Source: Exophiala sp. HKRS030
Lineage: Eukaryota; Ascomycota; Eurotiomycetes; Chaetothyriales; Herpotrichiellaceae
Direction: 5' to 3'
Assembly: GCA_023897205.1 (NCBI GenBank)
Contig: JAHWDD010000010.1
Span: forward strand, 1,550,001 to 1,614,000
DNA: 64,000 nt
The notes beneath the pieces are model-generated. The model saw only the letters and a program-made list of their open reading frames with translations, ran no database searches and was not told where the DNA came from. The position numbers and the translations under genes were made by a program. Position 1 is the first letter of the stretch. The number at the start of each line of letters is the position of its first letter. Below, in pieces: positions 9,874 to 21,422 of this stretch.

Positions 9874-10851
9874 CGCTGCATGTCAGGTGGGTAAAACGAG
9901 GGTCCTTGTTGATGTAGCCTGACTACGAACGTGGATGTCAAGACCTCTGGGGAGGTTCAAACGTTGGTTGCTCTGAAAACTAGGGTACTGCCTTAAAACA
10001 AGGAAGGAATAGTAGATGCCTGTCCACAGTGCACAAGCGACGTCAAAGTCGGGATGCGTGTGATGAGATTTATCAAAGCGTATCACGGAGTGCAGACAAC
10101 GAAATGATCAAGGCTGAATCTGAGGTGAAAGTAATGCGGAACGGAATGGATAAAGGTGCAGTCAACAATGGGCTGAAATAGATGGGACCGTGGCGCTGGG
10201 GTGAAGAAGATCGTCTCGAATTGACATTAGATGACCATTCAGGACGGCAGATTCGATAGCGGTGGTGGGAAAGGCTTGAAGGGGCTGATGCTTGGTGGAC
10301 GGTTCATGCAAACCGTTAGTGACAATCCAAAATCGCTCAATTCAAACTGTCAACAATCCTCCATCAACCCCGTCGGCGGAGAAACCAAGACTCCGAAACT
10401 TCCGCCAATCAGAGACCATCTTCCCCACTACGCGATTACTAGCAGTAGGCAGTAGGTGCTAGCTGCTCCGGACTTGTCGTTCAAAGGACTGAGGACGCGT
10501 GCTGTTCTCGATTAACAACGTCTCACATTTACAAATCCTCCAGGCGAGATTGGAGGCAAACGTGTCAACATTCAAATCGCGTGATATTGCGAAGACTGGT
10601 CTTCTCACATGTGATGCTTATACAAACAACGATGCATTGAGGTACCACAATCGCTGCCATGAAACTTGACGGAAATGTTTGCCATTCGTTACCAACGCAG
10701 TCCTTCACGGCCATGACGCCATGACTTCAACGGCTGGAGCCGTTGTTTCCCCTTATACTTTTCCACGACATTCTTAGAAGATAAATCTCAACCCGGGCAA
10801 AGGTATTTTTGTAAGTGTTGACGCTGGAGCTCACTCCTGACCCTAATCCAA
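9874..10851. promoter_or_regulatory. Divergent promoter region, alpha-actinin / GT8
   Basis: This 978-bp stretch lies between the two divergent start codons. It has no recognisable coding sequence and presumably contains both promoters and 5' leaders. No specific operator could be identified. Confidence 0.4.
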
Positions 10852-11912
10852 ATGTCCTCAATGCCTGCCACGAAGGAACTTCCGGAAAAGTCATGTTGGG
10901 TTACTCTTCTTACAAAGCCTTCTTATCTACCTGGTGTCATTATCCTGGCGCACACTCTGGATCGATACGGCTCAAACTACCCACTACTGATTCAGTACAC
11001 GTCATCGTTGGGGAGAAAGCTATCGCTGCACTCCAGATTGAAAGCGAAAATTATGGACGGATCCAAATGCACAAAGTCGAGCTGCTGTTGCCTCGAAAAG
11101 ACCAACAGAATACTGGCAGTGTTGCTGAGCGATTCAAAGACACTTTCACCAAACTCCGTGCTTTCGAGGTGTACAAGCTGGGATACCAACGAGCCGTCTT
11201 CCTAGATGCCGATATGGCTTGTTTCAATAATCCTGACGAAATCTTCGATATCAAGCTACCTTCTCGAGAGTGGCTAGGCGCCAACCACTCGTGTGTATGC
11301 AACCTCGATCACGACTCTTGGGCGCCAGATGACTGGCACAAGGGGAATTGCGCTTACACACCTCTAATTCATCCAGACCAGGTAGCTGCCGAGATCACTG
11401 ACCAAAGCAGACCTACTTACCGTCTACTGAATGGTGGAATGTTTCTTTTCTATCCTAATGAAGACCTGTGGAATAGAATGCTGCAATTTTTCAATACAAC
11501 TAATAGACTGAAAGAATACCAATTCCCCGATCAAGATTTCTTGGCTGATTTCTATCGCGACAAATGGATACCGCTTTCCTGGAAATATAATGCTATCAAG
11601 ACGATGAGGTATTGGCACCCTCGAATATGGTCCGATGAAAAGTTAGTCATCCTTCACTATATTGTGGACAAGCCGTGGGAGAGACAAGCTGGACCGGGTG
11701 GCATCGCTGGCCACCTTGGACGAGACGGCGACACTCATCAGTGGTGGTGGGATATCTACTATGATTGGAGAACCTCACGAAAAGAGGACCCGAACAGTAA
11801 GGTCGTGCTGGAGGTGATGAACAGATTGATCAACACGAACGAACCCTTCACAGAACGAGTCCCATTACCTCAACAGGTTGGCATGCCACAAGACGTTCAG
11901 GCCTTCCGTTGA
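10852..11912 (+). CDS. GT8 glycosyltransferase (glycogenin/galactinol-synthase-like), frame broken
   Basis: The first part (10852 to about 11013) reads MPATKELPEKSCWVTLLTKP and on to YPLLIQYTSSLG. The remainder (about 11010-11912) continues in another frame with GEKAIAALQIESENYGR, the manganese-binding DXD in VFLDADMACF, the LNGGMFLF motif, the FPDQDFLADF motif and a C-terminal HYIVDKPW. These are hallmarks of glycosyltransferase family 8 enzymes that use UDP-sugars. There is no room for an intron at the join. One extra G in the GGGG run at 11010-11013 would make the reading continuous at 353 aa. Either the consensus lacks a base or the gene is broken; the intact downstream part favours the first. 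The acceptor could be glycogen-, inositol- or lipid-related and is not determinable. Divergent from alpha-actinin. Confidence 0.88.
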
Positions 11913-12348
11913 ATGACGGCTCCCAGTGTTGGACTATGATGGAATTAGAGGACCAAATACGCATCTTCCTATCAAACTTTCGCCGTTCGTATTGCCGCAC
12001 CACGTATCAGAATTCATGTTCATAGAGCCCAGCCTCATTCGCTCCTCCTCCTTTTGATCGTGAGGACATGCAAAGCAATAGTGCATTCGGTCGTCGCTTC
12101 CATTCCGCGGATCGCAAGAAGGGCCTTTCTCTCCAGCTACCTAACAAATGTTGTCCATGTCTCCTCATTTTGACAATACAGATAGTAGGCAATATCGCTT
12201 ATCAATACCCTGAACACGACCATTCCGCTGTGGACTGTAGCCTCTCGTTATCGCTTATCAAACACAAGCACAGAGCCTTGCATCAGTCAATCCCTGCTCA
12301 GACTGCTAGTGCTTGGGTAGACCTGACTCGACGCAACCTTTGACCATC
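11913..12348. other. Intergenic region between GT8 and HAD genes
   Basis: 436 bp containing the GT8 3' end and the HAD gene's promoter. I see no coding or repeat structure. Confidence 0.4.
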
Positions 12349-13205
12349 ATGGTTGTGAGTATTCCCTACCTTTGTCATAAGCACAGGCTCGATGTTAATA
12401 CAGACTAGATCAAATATCTTCTGTTCGACTGTGACAATACCCTCGTCAAGTCTGAGGACCTTGCCTTTGAGGCCTGCGCCGATCTGATCAATGAAGTCAT
12501 GGAGATATATGGAGTCAACCAACATTACACCGGAGAATCACTCATTACCAAATTCGTCGGTCAAAATTTCCGTGGGGTAGGATGGGCTGCGAGTCAGATT
12601 GTTTCCATTCCAACTCTTGCTAACTGTTGGTCGGATATCAGATGATGACAGCTCTCCAAAAACAGTTCAACTTCAGATTAGAGCAAGATGAGCTCGAGAA
12701 ATACGTGCAGACCGAGGTTGATCGTGTTGTAGAGAAGCTGGAAGCGAAAGCCGAGCCATGCGACGGTTCCATGAAAATCCTCGCAAGCCTCTCCAAGGAC
12801 GACAGATACAAGATGGCTGTTGTCTCTTCGTCCGCACTTCGCCGAGTTCGTGTCTCTATGGCCAGAACCGGGCAGGATAAGTTTTTCAATACCCATGAGA
12901 TCTACTCGGCTGCAAACTCTCTTCCCAAACCAACGTCAAAACCGGATCCTGCCATTTACCTCCACGTGCTGCAAAAGCACCAGGCAAAGCCGGAAGAATG
13001 TGTTGCGGTCGAGGACAGTATTTCAGGGGCCACATCCGCCATTCGAGCCAAGATTCCTGTCATAGGGTATGTTGGAGCGTACAACACTGCTGTGAAAAGA
13101 GCCGAAATGAGTGGACGTCTCACTGAGCTGGGTTGCAAGAACATCATGTATGACTGGGCCGATTTCGACCAGTGTCTGATGACTGTTGCCGCAGGGAAGG
13201 ATTGA
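12349..13205 (+). CDS. HAD-superfamily hydrolase (beta-phosphoglucomutase-like phosphatase)
   Basis: Three exons: 12349-12354 (only ATG GTT), 12409-12576 and 12642-13205, with introns of 54 and 65 nt; 245 aa. All four HAD motifs are visible: I, FDCDNTLV, with the nucleophile and general-acid aspartates; II, VVSSS; III, a lysine in the SLPKP region; and IV, VAVEDSISG. A helical cap lies between motifs I and II (GMMTALQKQF region), as in the beta-PGM/GPP subfamily. Members are cytosolic Mg-dependent phosphatases of small sugar phosphates or glycerol phosphate; the substrate is unknown. The 2-codon first exon was chosen because M-V-I-K-Y-L-L-F-D joins in frame to the motif I strand, and the only alternative acceptor would create a stop. 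Confidence 0.88.
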
Positions 13206-13768
13206 GCAGTGAATGTATTATGCTTCTGGCAGACTGTTCCACACGTTCAAATGTCTATCCTCTCGAAGGATAGTCCTGCTGTCAGATAAGACCTGGCAAT
13301 TTTAGGTGTTTGTTACCTGGTTTCCATCGACTGAAGAGGCTTGTTCAGATGGCGTTTGCTGTCTTAGAATTGACAAAGAGAATGAGACATACAGTCCACT
13401 TGATTTCCCCTCGTTTGTGTCTTCACTCTTGCTAACTTCCTGCAATTATTTTGGGGTCTCCCGCAGAGTACGACTTCGTCGATGGCCAATCCTCCGGGAA
13501 TTTCTCATCAGACCAAGCACACAAACCGCTATGCTCCTACACTGATCTCTCCTTCCACAACCTATTTGCCATCTGTATGATGCTCCTTCTATGAACTTCC
13601 TGTAACGCCCAAGCTGGTAGAATACAGAGTCGAGAAAAGTGTGACGAGAGAGATTGTTCTCATTGGAGCACAGTGTCCCGTGTAACTGCATTCCATCTAC
13701 ATAACCAGCGCTTCGCTGGCACATTCCAACCTCCACATTCGAAAGTGAACTGTCTCCTCCAGGAAACC
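13206..13768. other. Intergenic region
   Basis: 563 bp between the HAD stop and the next start, same orientation. It is pyrimidine-rich near 13400-13560, as in fungal promoters. Nothing else is recognised. Confidence 0.35.
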
Positions 13769-14578
13769 ATGAACCATTCATCGTCCAAGCAACTCAAACG
13801 TACCCATTCCTCTCGCTCGGTAACGAGCCTCAGCCCCAACCAAAATGTCGAACCTAGCATCGCCTACTCGTCGTATACAACTCCGGCCCCTGTGCTTCTG
13901 GGGTCACACACACTCGCTACCGCAAGTACAACAGCAACAACAGCAACAGCAACAGCACTGGCACAGGAAATGCAGAGAGGCCGTATCGGAATCCCCCTGA
14001 GTCACCAAGCGGCACGTTCAAACCTACCCTACAATCAACTTCGAGTTCCGCGCGTCAGCACCAATCCACCATCTCATCTTGGCCCATACCCGGTGTCCAC
14101 GAGCAGAAACCATGGAATCAATCGTCGTCGCTCACCATCGAATCGCCGCAGCACACCATTAGCATGGTCCTTCAACACCAAGCCGGCCGTCGCTCTCGAT
14201 CCTGCGACTATGGACAAGGAGCCCGATCCAGTGGCCATCGGACAGATCAAGGCTCTTGTCCCCGTCATACCGCGGATGATGAATGGAGAGGCCGACGTGG
14301 CCAAGATGATCGAGCGCCTGGCTCGAGGTCTCCCGAGCCCAGCGGCCCCTGCGCCGCCTTCGACGCCTATCCAAGGTTCGTCAACGAGAACGCCTGCTCA
14401 AGCCAGTGTCAAGGGCCTGAGAGATGTTGCGACCTCATCTGTTTCGGCCGCACAGGCTGTGGGCTTGGGAGTACAACAAAGCTCTGTGTTTGAAGACGGA
14501 AGTGATGTCGATGAAAGTGCCGGTGCGGAGTTTGATCTACTCTTCAACGCCCTGTCTGAGGGTGGATATGTGAAATAA
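13769..14578 (+). CDS. Hypothetical low-complexity protein
   Basis: A single-exon 269-aa protein that I do not recognise. The N-terminal half is disordered: Ser/Thr/Asn-rich, with a Thr/Ala tract (STTATTATATALA) at about 53-65 and a basic RRRSPSNRRS patch. The C-terminal half is more ordered, with EPDPVAIGQIKALVPVIPRMMNGEADVAKMIERLARGLPSP, probably helical, and a short acidic tail ending EFDLLFNALSEGGYVK. There is no signal peptide, membrane segment or catalytic motif. The ATG at 13769 follows AAACC, a good fungal initiation context; upstream codons in this frame start only with GTG. The basic patch and disorder could fit a nuclear or scaffold protein, but that is a guess. Confidence 0.6.
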   Translation: MNHSSSKQLKRTHSSRSVTSLSPNQNVEPSIAYSSYTTPAPVLLGSHTLATASTTATTATATALAQEMQRGRIGIPLSHQAARSNLPYNQLRVPRVSTNPPSHLGPYPVSTSRNHGINRRRSPSNRRSTPLAWSFNTKPAVALDPATMDKEPDPVAIGQIKALVPVIPRMMNGEADVAKMIERLARGLPSPAAPAPPSTPIQGSSTRTPAQASVKGLRDVATSSVSAAQAVGLGVQQSSVFEDGSDVDESAGAEFDLLFNALSEGGYVK

Positions 14579-15665
14579 GTGTTCTTGTTCTTTGTTGGGG
14601 CAGAGATACCGTTGGTCTTAGGATAAAGCACAAAGTGCCATTCTTGGTTATGGGAGGCTTTGACGACCGTCATAAGTGATGGGGGCCATGTAGTTCTGCT
14701 TGATGATTATAATTCCGGAGTCTATGTCAACTCGACGGGGCGAGATATAGGGATATATGATTGTTCTTCCAATCTTTATCTGAACACTTTTGTGATGTTC
14801 AGTGTGCACCGTGAGAAAGGGTTCGATCGTCCAACATCAATGATACGGCGACAACTGACGTGCTTTCGCCACTGCGTCCCAAACCGTGAAGTGAGCTTGA
14901 TCGTGAAGTGCTTAAGTTGTTGAGAGGCTTCCGAGTGTTATTGGGGGTGAATCTGAGGAATTTCTGGAGGTTCTTTGGAAGCTTGGCGGTTTCCCTCTGC
15001 CCAAGGTATCACCTACCTACCTAACCTGCATGACGTTCCTATTCACGATTCGCAAGGTGACTGTTTCGTACATCCCATATCCGTACATCGTCACCTTGCG
15101 AATTCACGGCGGTGAACACCTCGCACTCTACTTGCAAATGTCTTTCCAAGGCCAATTCTAAGATCCAATATGCCAGAGCTTCTCTTAACAGAAGAACGTG
15201 TGTTCTTGAGATTGCTATCCATCTCCTGGATCAGGCTCGTGTGAACCCATCAACGATTATCATCGGAACAATGGACAATATATGCTGGAAATTGGTCCAC
15301 TGCCAGCCAGTCAACGTGACTGTGACTCGCAATCACAATCACGATGAGGCAGTATGAAGGTGAATTCAGATGTCTGCGTGAAAGGAAACAGACACGCTAT
15401 TTGTGTGTGTATTGAAGTCACTGCCTTCAAGTGCCTTGACATCGCCTCGAATTTTTTCGTCTGTTTCATCACCGATTTCTCACTGTTTGTTATGGCCTTG
15501 ACAAGAAACAACGCTCCTCCAGATATCTGGGTTCCTCTCCTTCGTTGAGCACTGTATCACATTATCGACAATATCCATCGAGAGCTGGCCTTCCGTTCAT
15601 CACTTCGCGGTGATCTGAAAGTCGACGCACAAGGGCTTTTGGGCTTATTGCACGTGTGAGCAACC
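14579..15665. other. Intergenic region with a perfect inverted repeat
   Basis: 1.09 kb between two same-strand genes. Apart from the 14-bp inverted repeat near 15048-15103, annotated separately, I see no supported gene; the short frames present have no domain or splice support. Confidence 0.4.
15048..15103. repeat. Perfect 14-bp inverted repeat with flanking direct repeats
   Basis: ATTCGCAAGGTGAC at 15048-15061 is the exact reverse complement of GTCACCTTGCGAAT at 15090-15103, with a 28-nt loop. The loop contains CGTACATC twice, and ATTCACG occurs just outside or overlapping each arm. It lies about 560 bp upstream of the C2H2-like gene. It could be a regulatory dyad, a hairpin or a remnant of a mobile element. 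Confidence 0.85.
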
Positions 15666-16573
15666 ATGAAAGAATCAACGGAGAGTACCACCGACAGCAG
15701 CAGTTGGAAGTGGGAGTTCTTGGATGCCACGGGCTCGCAATACCCACCTATCGAAGGCCTTGATGCCGCCACCGCTCCTCCTTATCGGTACACGGAAGGC
15801 ACTCTGATAGGTTAGACATCGTGGTCTCTCAATGGCAAGTTGTACAATGACTAACCCGGTCGCAGACTCGGAAGTTGCCGCTCTTCTCGCCCAGGAGACG
15901 CACAACCTGTTAGGATGGGTGCCTGATGATCCGCCTCCACCAGTCGAACCTCCTAGTAAGTCGAAGCCCACATGCCATATATCCTTTTCCTTCCCTCACC
16001 ATTTCATGACCTGTGGCTCACACGATATGGACAGTTCCCACTAGCTCCCCTGAGCCTGTGCAGAGCATTAGCCCTACGCTGGTGGATGACTTCAAGACCG
16101 TGGCCGAGGCCAGTGCAAGCGAGGCAAAACCAGTCACTCCCTCCAGGGCTTCACCTGACGTGAAGTTCGACATCGATGGTTTCGTCCACCAGCAAAAGCA
16201 CAGCACGAACGATCCCGGCGCTCGCAATGGCTACATCGTGCCACGGACTTACAAGATGGGAAGACTCTGTGATATGCCCGACCCGTACTGTTGTCCACTG
16301 TGCTACCACGCGTACTGCTCAGCCAGCAGCGTCAAGGAACACATGATTCGTGTGCACAACTACACTCTAGACCAGGTCGAAGCCGAGTCCGATGTTCGTC
16401 ATCCCAAGACGTTGCTTTACTTTGCCAAACTCGGTCGTGACAACCGTTACACGGGTTCTGAGAGCAAGCAGAGAAATGCGCGTCGCCGTTGGGATGCGGG
16501 CATGAGTGCAAGCGAGGATTCTTACTGGTTCGATGTGTACAAGTCCAAGGGTGCTGCTGCGAAGAAGGCCTGA
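15666..16573 (+). CDS. C2H2-like zinc-finger protein, fungal
   Basis: Three exons: 15666-15810, 15866-15955 and 16035-16573, with introns of 55 and 79 nt; all junctions keep frame and give 257 aa. The acidic N-terminus has Trp-containing motifs (WKWEFLD, LLGWVPDD). The middle is Pro/Ser-rich. The C-terminal part begins at IVPRTYKMGRL and carries one finger: CCPLCYHAYC followed by HMIRVH, that is Cys-X2-Cys with a His-X4-His pair. A basic tail (SKQRNARRRW) follows. The layout resembles fungal regulators with a single atypical C-terminal finger (DUF4451-like), though I cannot confirm the family. Nuclear DNA or RNA binding is an inference from the finger and basic tail. Confidence 0.82.
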
Positions 16574-17614
16574 TTCTGGATCCAGAGCTGTGAAAGAAGG
16601 AAAAGACAAGAGAGCACGCAGCTCCAACGCTTCAGGCACTTTTGAGCCAGAGAGTACACGACCTCGGCGTTTTGCATGTCAAAGAGTGTGAAGATTGAAC
16701 TTGTTTTGGGGTGGGAAAGAAGGATGAACCGTCATGAAATCCAGATGAGAGTAGGGGCAGTTGGGACTTGTTCGGCTTTCCTGCTCGGCGGCTTGGTCCT
16801 CAGAGGGCATCTGCCATCTGATCTTGGCCGGCATCATTGATGTCAAGGGCTCGAGTATGATCATCCAAAATAAGACCAGAGACAAGGACAAGCCCAGAAA
16901 TGCCAGAACTTCCCTCTCGGAAGCCACCAAGCAGGTAGTTAATTAGATGCATACTCCCTAGTTAGAGACGAAGGCACCGCCTAACCAACTTACCAAAGTC
17001 CCGGGGTTCTCTGTTGCACTGTTGCACCTTTGCTCTGCCTATTTGATTCTATATCTCGAGACGTGAGAGAAAGGACGAAGGAAACTTGAATCATGAATCG
17101 GGGAATAAATCCCACATTGGGCATTGCACAATTTTGCATTTTGCATCTGGCAATCTCGGAAGATTATTGCCCTTCTGAGACGGACTGTGGACATAAGGTG
17201 GAGGTCACGGGACCTTGCTCAGATCTCGATTGACCGCATGAGGGACTTGGCGAGTTCAATTGACCAGCTTCTGTAGATAGGATTAATGGAAAATGCAGGG
17301 TCTGTTCAGTTCTCAGGGCAAGGTCCGCGAGGCTTGTATTCCACTGAGAAGAACTAGCGTCTCCCATTCAGCATTCGCCGAAAGGATGCCTATTCCAGAT
17401 GGGACTCATAGTAACTAGATCTGAGCAAGCACCCAAGTTTTGCACGGTTCGTTCCCACACTCAACATTCAAGGTCAATCTTCTTTTACAAACTTGCTATG
17501 TCGCTTCTATGTAGTCATATCACCAGTGCTCCGTCTATGAGGTAGAACTCTAAGGTCTTGTACATGACGAATTATGCTCAATAGGTCAAGAAAGGTTGAC
17601 GAAGAAGTAACATG
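16574..17614. other. Convergent intergenic region
   Basis: 1.04 kb between the stops of the zinc-finger gene (+) and the aldo-keto reductase (-). No domain-bearing frame or notable repeat was found. Confidence 0.35.
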
Positions 17615-18585
17615 TCAAGACTTGTCCGGGAAACCAAAGTCTACGCCAAATTCGGGATAAACGTATCGAGTGACACCGTTTTCAGAGACCTTTGCCAATA
17701 AAGAGAGGTCGGCTTCGGAAAGCTCGACGACTTTCTTGTTTTCCTCAATCCGCGATGGGGTGACGGACTTGGGTATGACAGCGGTTCCCCTCGCGATGTG
17801 ATAGCTGATGAGAATGGTGCCAGCACCGACACCCTTGTCCTCTGCGAGCTTCAAAATATATGGGTCCTTGAATAATGGACTGCCAGTGCTACCCAAAGGA
17901 CTGTAGGCCGTAATGAGGATGCCCTTTTCTTTGCAAAAGTCGTGGATTTCTTGTTGTGGCAGAAGAGGGTGATTCTCGATCTGGTTGACGGCGGGAACAA
18001 CATCAACTTGAGGAAGGAGCTCTTCGAGGTACTTCTTGGAGTAATTGCAAACACCGATCGCCTTGACCTTGGACGTTTTGAGCAATTTCTCAAGATCCTT
18101 GTAGGTGTCGACGTGGGATCGTTCTCTGACCAAATCTCGGGACCCATCTGGCAACTTTGGGAATTTGTCGTGATTGCCATTGGGGTTCATTGCAACGGGC
18201 CAGTGCATGAGATAAAGGTCCACATAATCCAGACCGAGTAATTTCAAGGACAGATCGAGGTTTTCTTCTGCTCGGGTGTGATAGGTGCACCACAGCTTGG
18301 TAGTGATGAATAGCTCTGATCTTGAAATTCCAGTTGCGGCTAGACCTTCCTTGATTCCCTCGCCAACCTCCTTCTCGTTTCCATAGACCCAGGCACAGTC
18401 GAGATGTCGGTAGCCAACCTTGATTGCGTGAGCTACCGCAGCGCGAACTTGGCCTTCGGGACTCTGCCAGGTGCCTGAAAAATGGTCAATGAGATTTTGG
18501 ACAGTGTTTCTCCATGGTACCACATACCCAAACCCAGTGCAGGGATGCTGGCTCCAGTGTTCAACTTGAAGATGATGTCGGTCAT
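17615..18585 (-). CDS. Aldo-keto reductase (GCY1/GLD/uronate-reductase type)
   Basis: Two exons, 18528-18585 and 17615-18474 (intron 53 nt), give 305 aa. It is an (alpha/beta)8 NADPH-dependent aldo-keto reductase. The spliced N-terminus reads LGLGTWQSPEGQV. The catalytic tetrad is visible: Asp in HLDCAWVYGNE, Tyr in the same motif, Lys in TTKLW, and His in LMHWP. The NADP-binding segment AVIPKSVTPSRIEEN is near the C-terminus. The tail RYVYPEFGVDFGFPDK is typical of the fungal glycerol/xylose/uronate reductase clade. It is cytosolic. It is divergent from the myo-inositol oxygenase gene across 1.8 kb, so a role in reducing glucuronate or a downstream aldehyde is possible, but this is an inference from position only. 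Confidence 0.92.
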
Positions 18586-20410
18586 ATTGTTCTGCTTATC
18601 AGATGTGCGAGGAGCCAATTCGAAAGGGCGAAGGTGATTAACAAGAAGTCTGTTAAAACCTGTAGTCTGGAGTCTGGAGTCGGATGTTTGAGGTAGTCAC
18701 AGGCTTCGGAATGTCAATGCCGTTGTGCAGTCGTCTTGAAATACTGGATAACGTGGTGGTTGTAAGTGAAGTCCGAGTGCATCGGGTCGTGGGGGACCGA
18801 AGCCAACGTGCCCCCACCCGACTGGAGGTGGTGAAATATTATAATTCATCATGGTGCAATTTGGGTGGTTTGGGGTTGACCAAGACGTACGTCATATCAC
18901 GACACGAGGCAGGAAGGCAGGAAGCCCGAGGCAGAAGGCACGAGGTGGGAAACTGACGCGAGGCATGTTGCTAAAGGCAAACGCAAAGAACAAAGGAAGC
19001 AAGAGCCACGAATGTGTGACCATATTCAAAAGTTGTACCGACAGAAACGGCAGTAGCGACCCGGAGCCCGAGCTCGGCGAAAAACACCGACTTGGCCGAT
19101 GTACGGAGTACTGTAACTAGCGGTGGCAAGAGCAAAGCAACTCGTGAGTCGTTTGGTCGAGGGTAAGAGCGATTCCTTCGATCGTTCTTGCCATTTTCCC
19201 CGTTCATTATACTTTCAAGCTCCTTCCTGTTCTTTTGCTACTTGCCTGGTCTGGCCTCAAAGGGCAACTCCCACCGGGCCCACATTCTCCATAATTTGAT
19301 GCAAATCTACTACAACCTTTGTTCCTTTCTTCATCCTTTGATTCCTGTCGCAAATCTCGAAAACATGATCATGTTTTGATATTCGGCGCAGAACCTCAAG
19401 TTCCACCACGAGGGTTGTTCAGCCATATCTCGAAAACACCCCTGCTTTTTCCGCCCTGCATATTGAGTCTGAACCCTATGCAACCGTGGGTTGCACAACG
19501 TCAGCAGCTGCTGCAGCGTTATCATCCCCAGGTTGTGGAATCAGCGACCCTTTCTCTGCTCTCTGCTGTCTCTGCTCAATGACAGGCCCCTTATCATTCC
19601 GGCATGCATACATCACTAGACATGATGCATCAGCCTCTTGTTTAACGCTTCACCGACTTTCAATTCCAATATCTCCATGTCTAAAACCTCTGACTTTTTC
19701 ACTGCGCCCGACTGCCACCCCTACTGACTGCCCAATAGCCTCCAGACTGACCCAAGCTTTGTCGTAAAAGGATCTGCTGACCGGGATCTAGCACCCTTCG
19801 TCCAATCATGGCCTCACAAAACCCCCGTGAGACTGTCTTTGCCTTGTTTGGAATTAACACATGGTGTTAAATTTGTCCACTTCACTGATTTTTCGCCCGT
19901 TGTCATCCATCAACCCGCCCTTTCAGTGGATCGGTTCCATCGTCTTTCCAGCCTTGACCTCATCTGCCAGATATGGCAACTTTCAACCCTCTGCCACTCA
20001 TGCCTTTTTCTCATTGCAACCTCGATAGCCATGTCGGCCTCTTCGACACCAGGCCACGGTCACTTTTCACTGGTGTCAATTTTCAACCCAGACCCTCCAA
20101 GCCACACGTCAGAGTGAAGTCCCTGTTGTGTTCCAGATTGTTACCCTTTCGGGAGTCAGGTATCATCCGCCCCTCTTGAACCATATATGAACCCATGTAT
20201 CACGACTGAGTCTCACTGTTTGATCGTCTCACTTGCAATTCTGCTACTAATCCTCCTTTCATCATTATCGACTCGCCGTATAAAACGTTCTCGGTATCAC
20301 AGTCTTGTTTTTTTCTAGTATTGCTTCTGAACACGCACATTCGTCACCATCAACTTCACTCTCGACCCAGTCTGAACATCAGCGTTTACACTACACCTCA
20401 ACTTGCGAGA
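18586..20410. promoter_or_regulatory. Shared divergent upstream region, AKR / MIOX
   Basis: 1.83 kb between the divergent starts. The half next to MIOX (about 19190-20400) is strongly pyrimidine-rich on the plus strand, like long fungal promoters and 5' leaders. No coding sequence with domain support is present. No specific operator is identified. Confidence 0.4.
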
Positions 20411-21422
20411 ATGGTGGGCATTCTGGTGCAACAACCGACTCACCCCCTTCAATTTAGGAGTGACCGTGATGGCCTTGCCTTTGAGGCTCTTTGCGATGAA
20501 ATCGAACACACAGATATCCTGGCTGATCAGGCTGCCAAGCAAGGTAGACTGAATGAAGACTACGCTCCCTCGCAGTTTGACGCCGAGAAGGACAAGACCC
20601 AATTCCGGCAATATGAAACCGCCAGCGATCGTGTCAAGAACTTTTACCTCGAACAACACACCAAGCAGACCGTTGCCTACAACCTCAAGGCTCGCCATGA
20701 CTTCCAATCAAAGACACGTGCCGAAATGTCCATCTGGGAAGCCATGGAGCGCCTCAACACCCTCATTGATGAGTCTGATCCCGATACCGATCTCAGTCAG
20801 ATCGAACACCTGCTTCAGTCTGCCGAGGCAATGCGCCGCGACGGCTGCCCACGATGGATGCAACTCACAGGTCTCATCCATGATCTTGGAAAGTTACTTT
20901 TCTTCTTCGATGCTCAGGGTCAGTGGGATGTCGTTGGCGATACATTTGCTGTTGGTTGTGCTTTCGACGACAAGATCATCTATGGCAACAAGTCTTTTGC
21001 AGCAAACCCGGACATCAACGATCCTATCTACAGCACCGACAACGGTATCTATACCCCAGGCTGTGGCTTGGACAAAATTATGATTTCTTGGGGTCATGAC
21101 GAATATCTTTACCATGTCGTCAAGGATCAATCCACACTCCCTGCCGAGGCTCTGGCCATGATCCGGTACCACAGCTTCTATCCATGGCATCAGCAAGGTG
21201 CTTATCGCCAATTCATGAATCACCATGACGAGAAGATGCTCAAAGCTGTCAAGTGGTTCAATCCCTACGACCTCTACAGCAAGAGTGATGAAAAGCCTAG
21301 TATTGAGAAACTAAAGGTAATCGACTCTCTTATTATCTCTCAACGAGTGACTGACATACTTCTAGCCTTACTATCTCGAGCTTATCGATGAATTCTTCCC
21401 TCAAAAAGTCATCAGATGGTAG
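20411..21422 (+). CDS. miox: Myo-inositol oxygenase
   Basis: Two exons, 20411-21316 and 21366-21422 (intron 49 nt), give 320 aa. It catalyses O2-dependent ring cleavage of myo-inositol to D-glucuronate with a di-iron centre. All expected iron ligands can be placed: His in IEHLLQSAE, His-Asp in GLIHDLGK, His in SWGHDEYLY, His in RYHSFYPWH and Asp in WFNPYDLYSK. The tiny last exon supplies the conserved C-terminus PYYLELIDEFFPQKVIRW, which proves the intron. The protein is cytosolic and its length is slightly above the animal enzyme because of an N-terminal extension. In fungi this enzyme feeds inositol into the glucuronate/pentose route. Divergent from an aldo-keto reductase. Confidence 0.96.

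Noticed and set aside
10815..11205. Independent starts in the second frame of the GT8 gene
   Set aside because: The true N-terminal GT8 strand (WVTLLTKPSYLPGVI) is in the 10852 frame; the other frame only becomes conserved after 11010.
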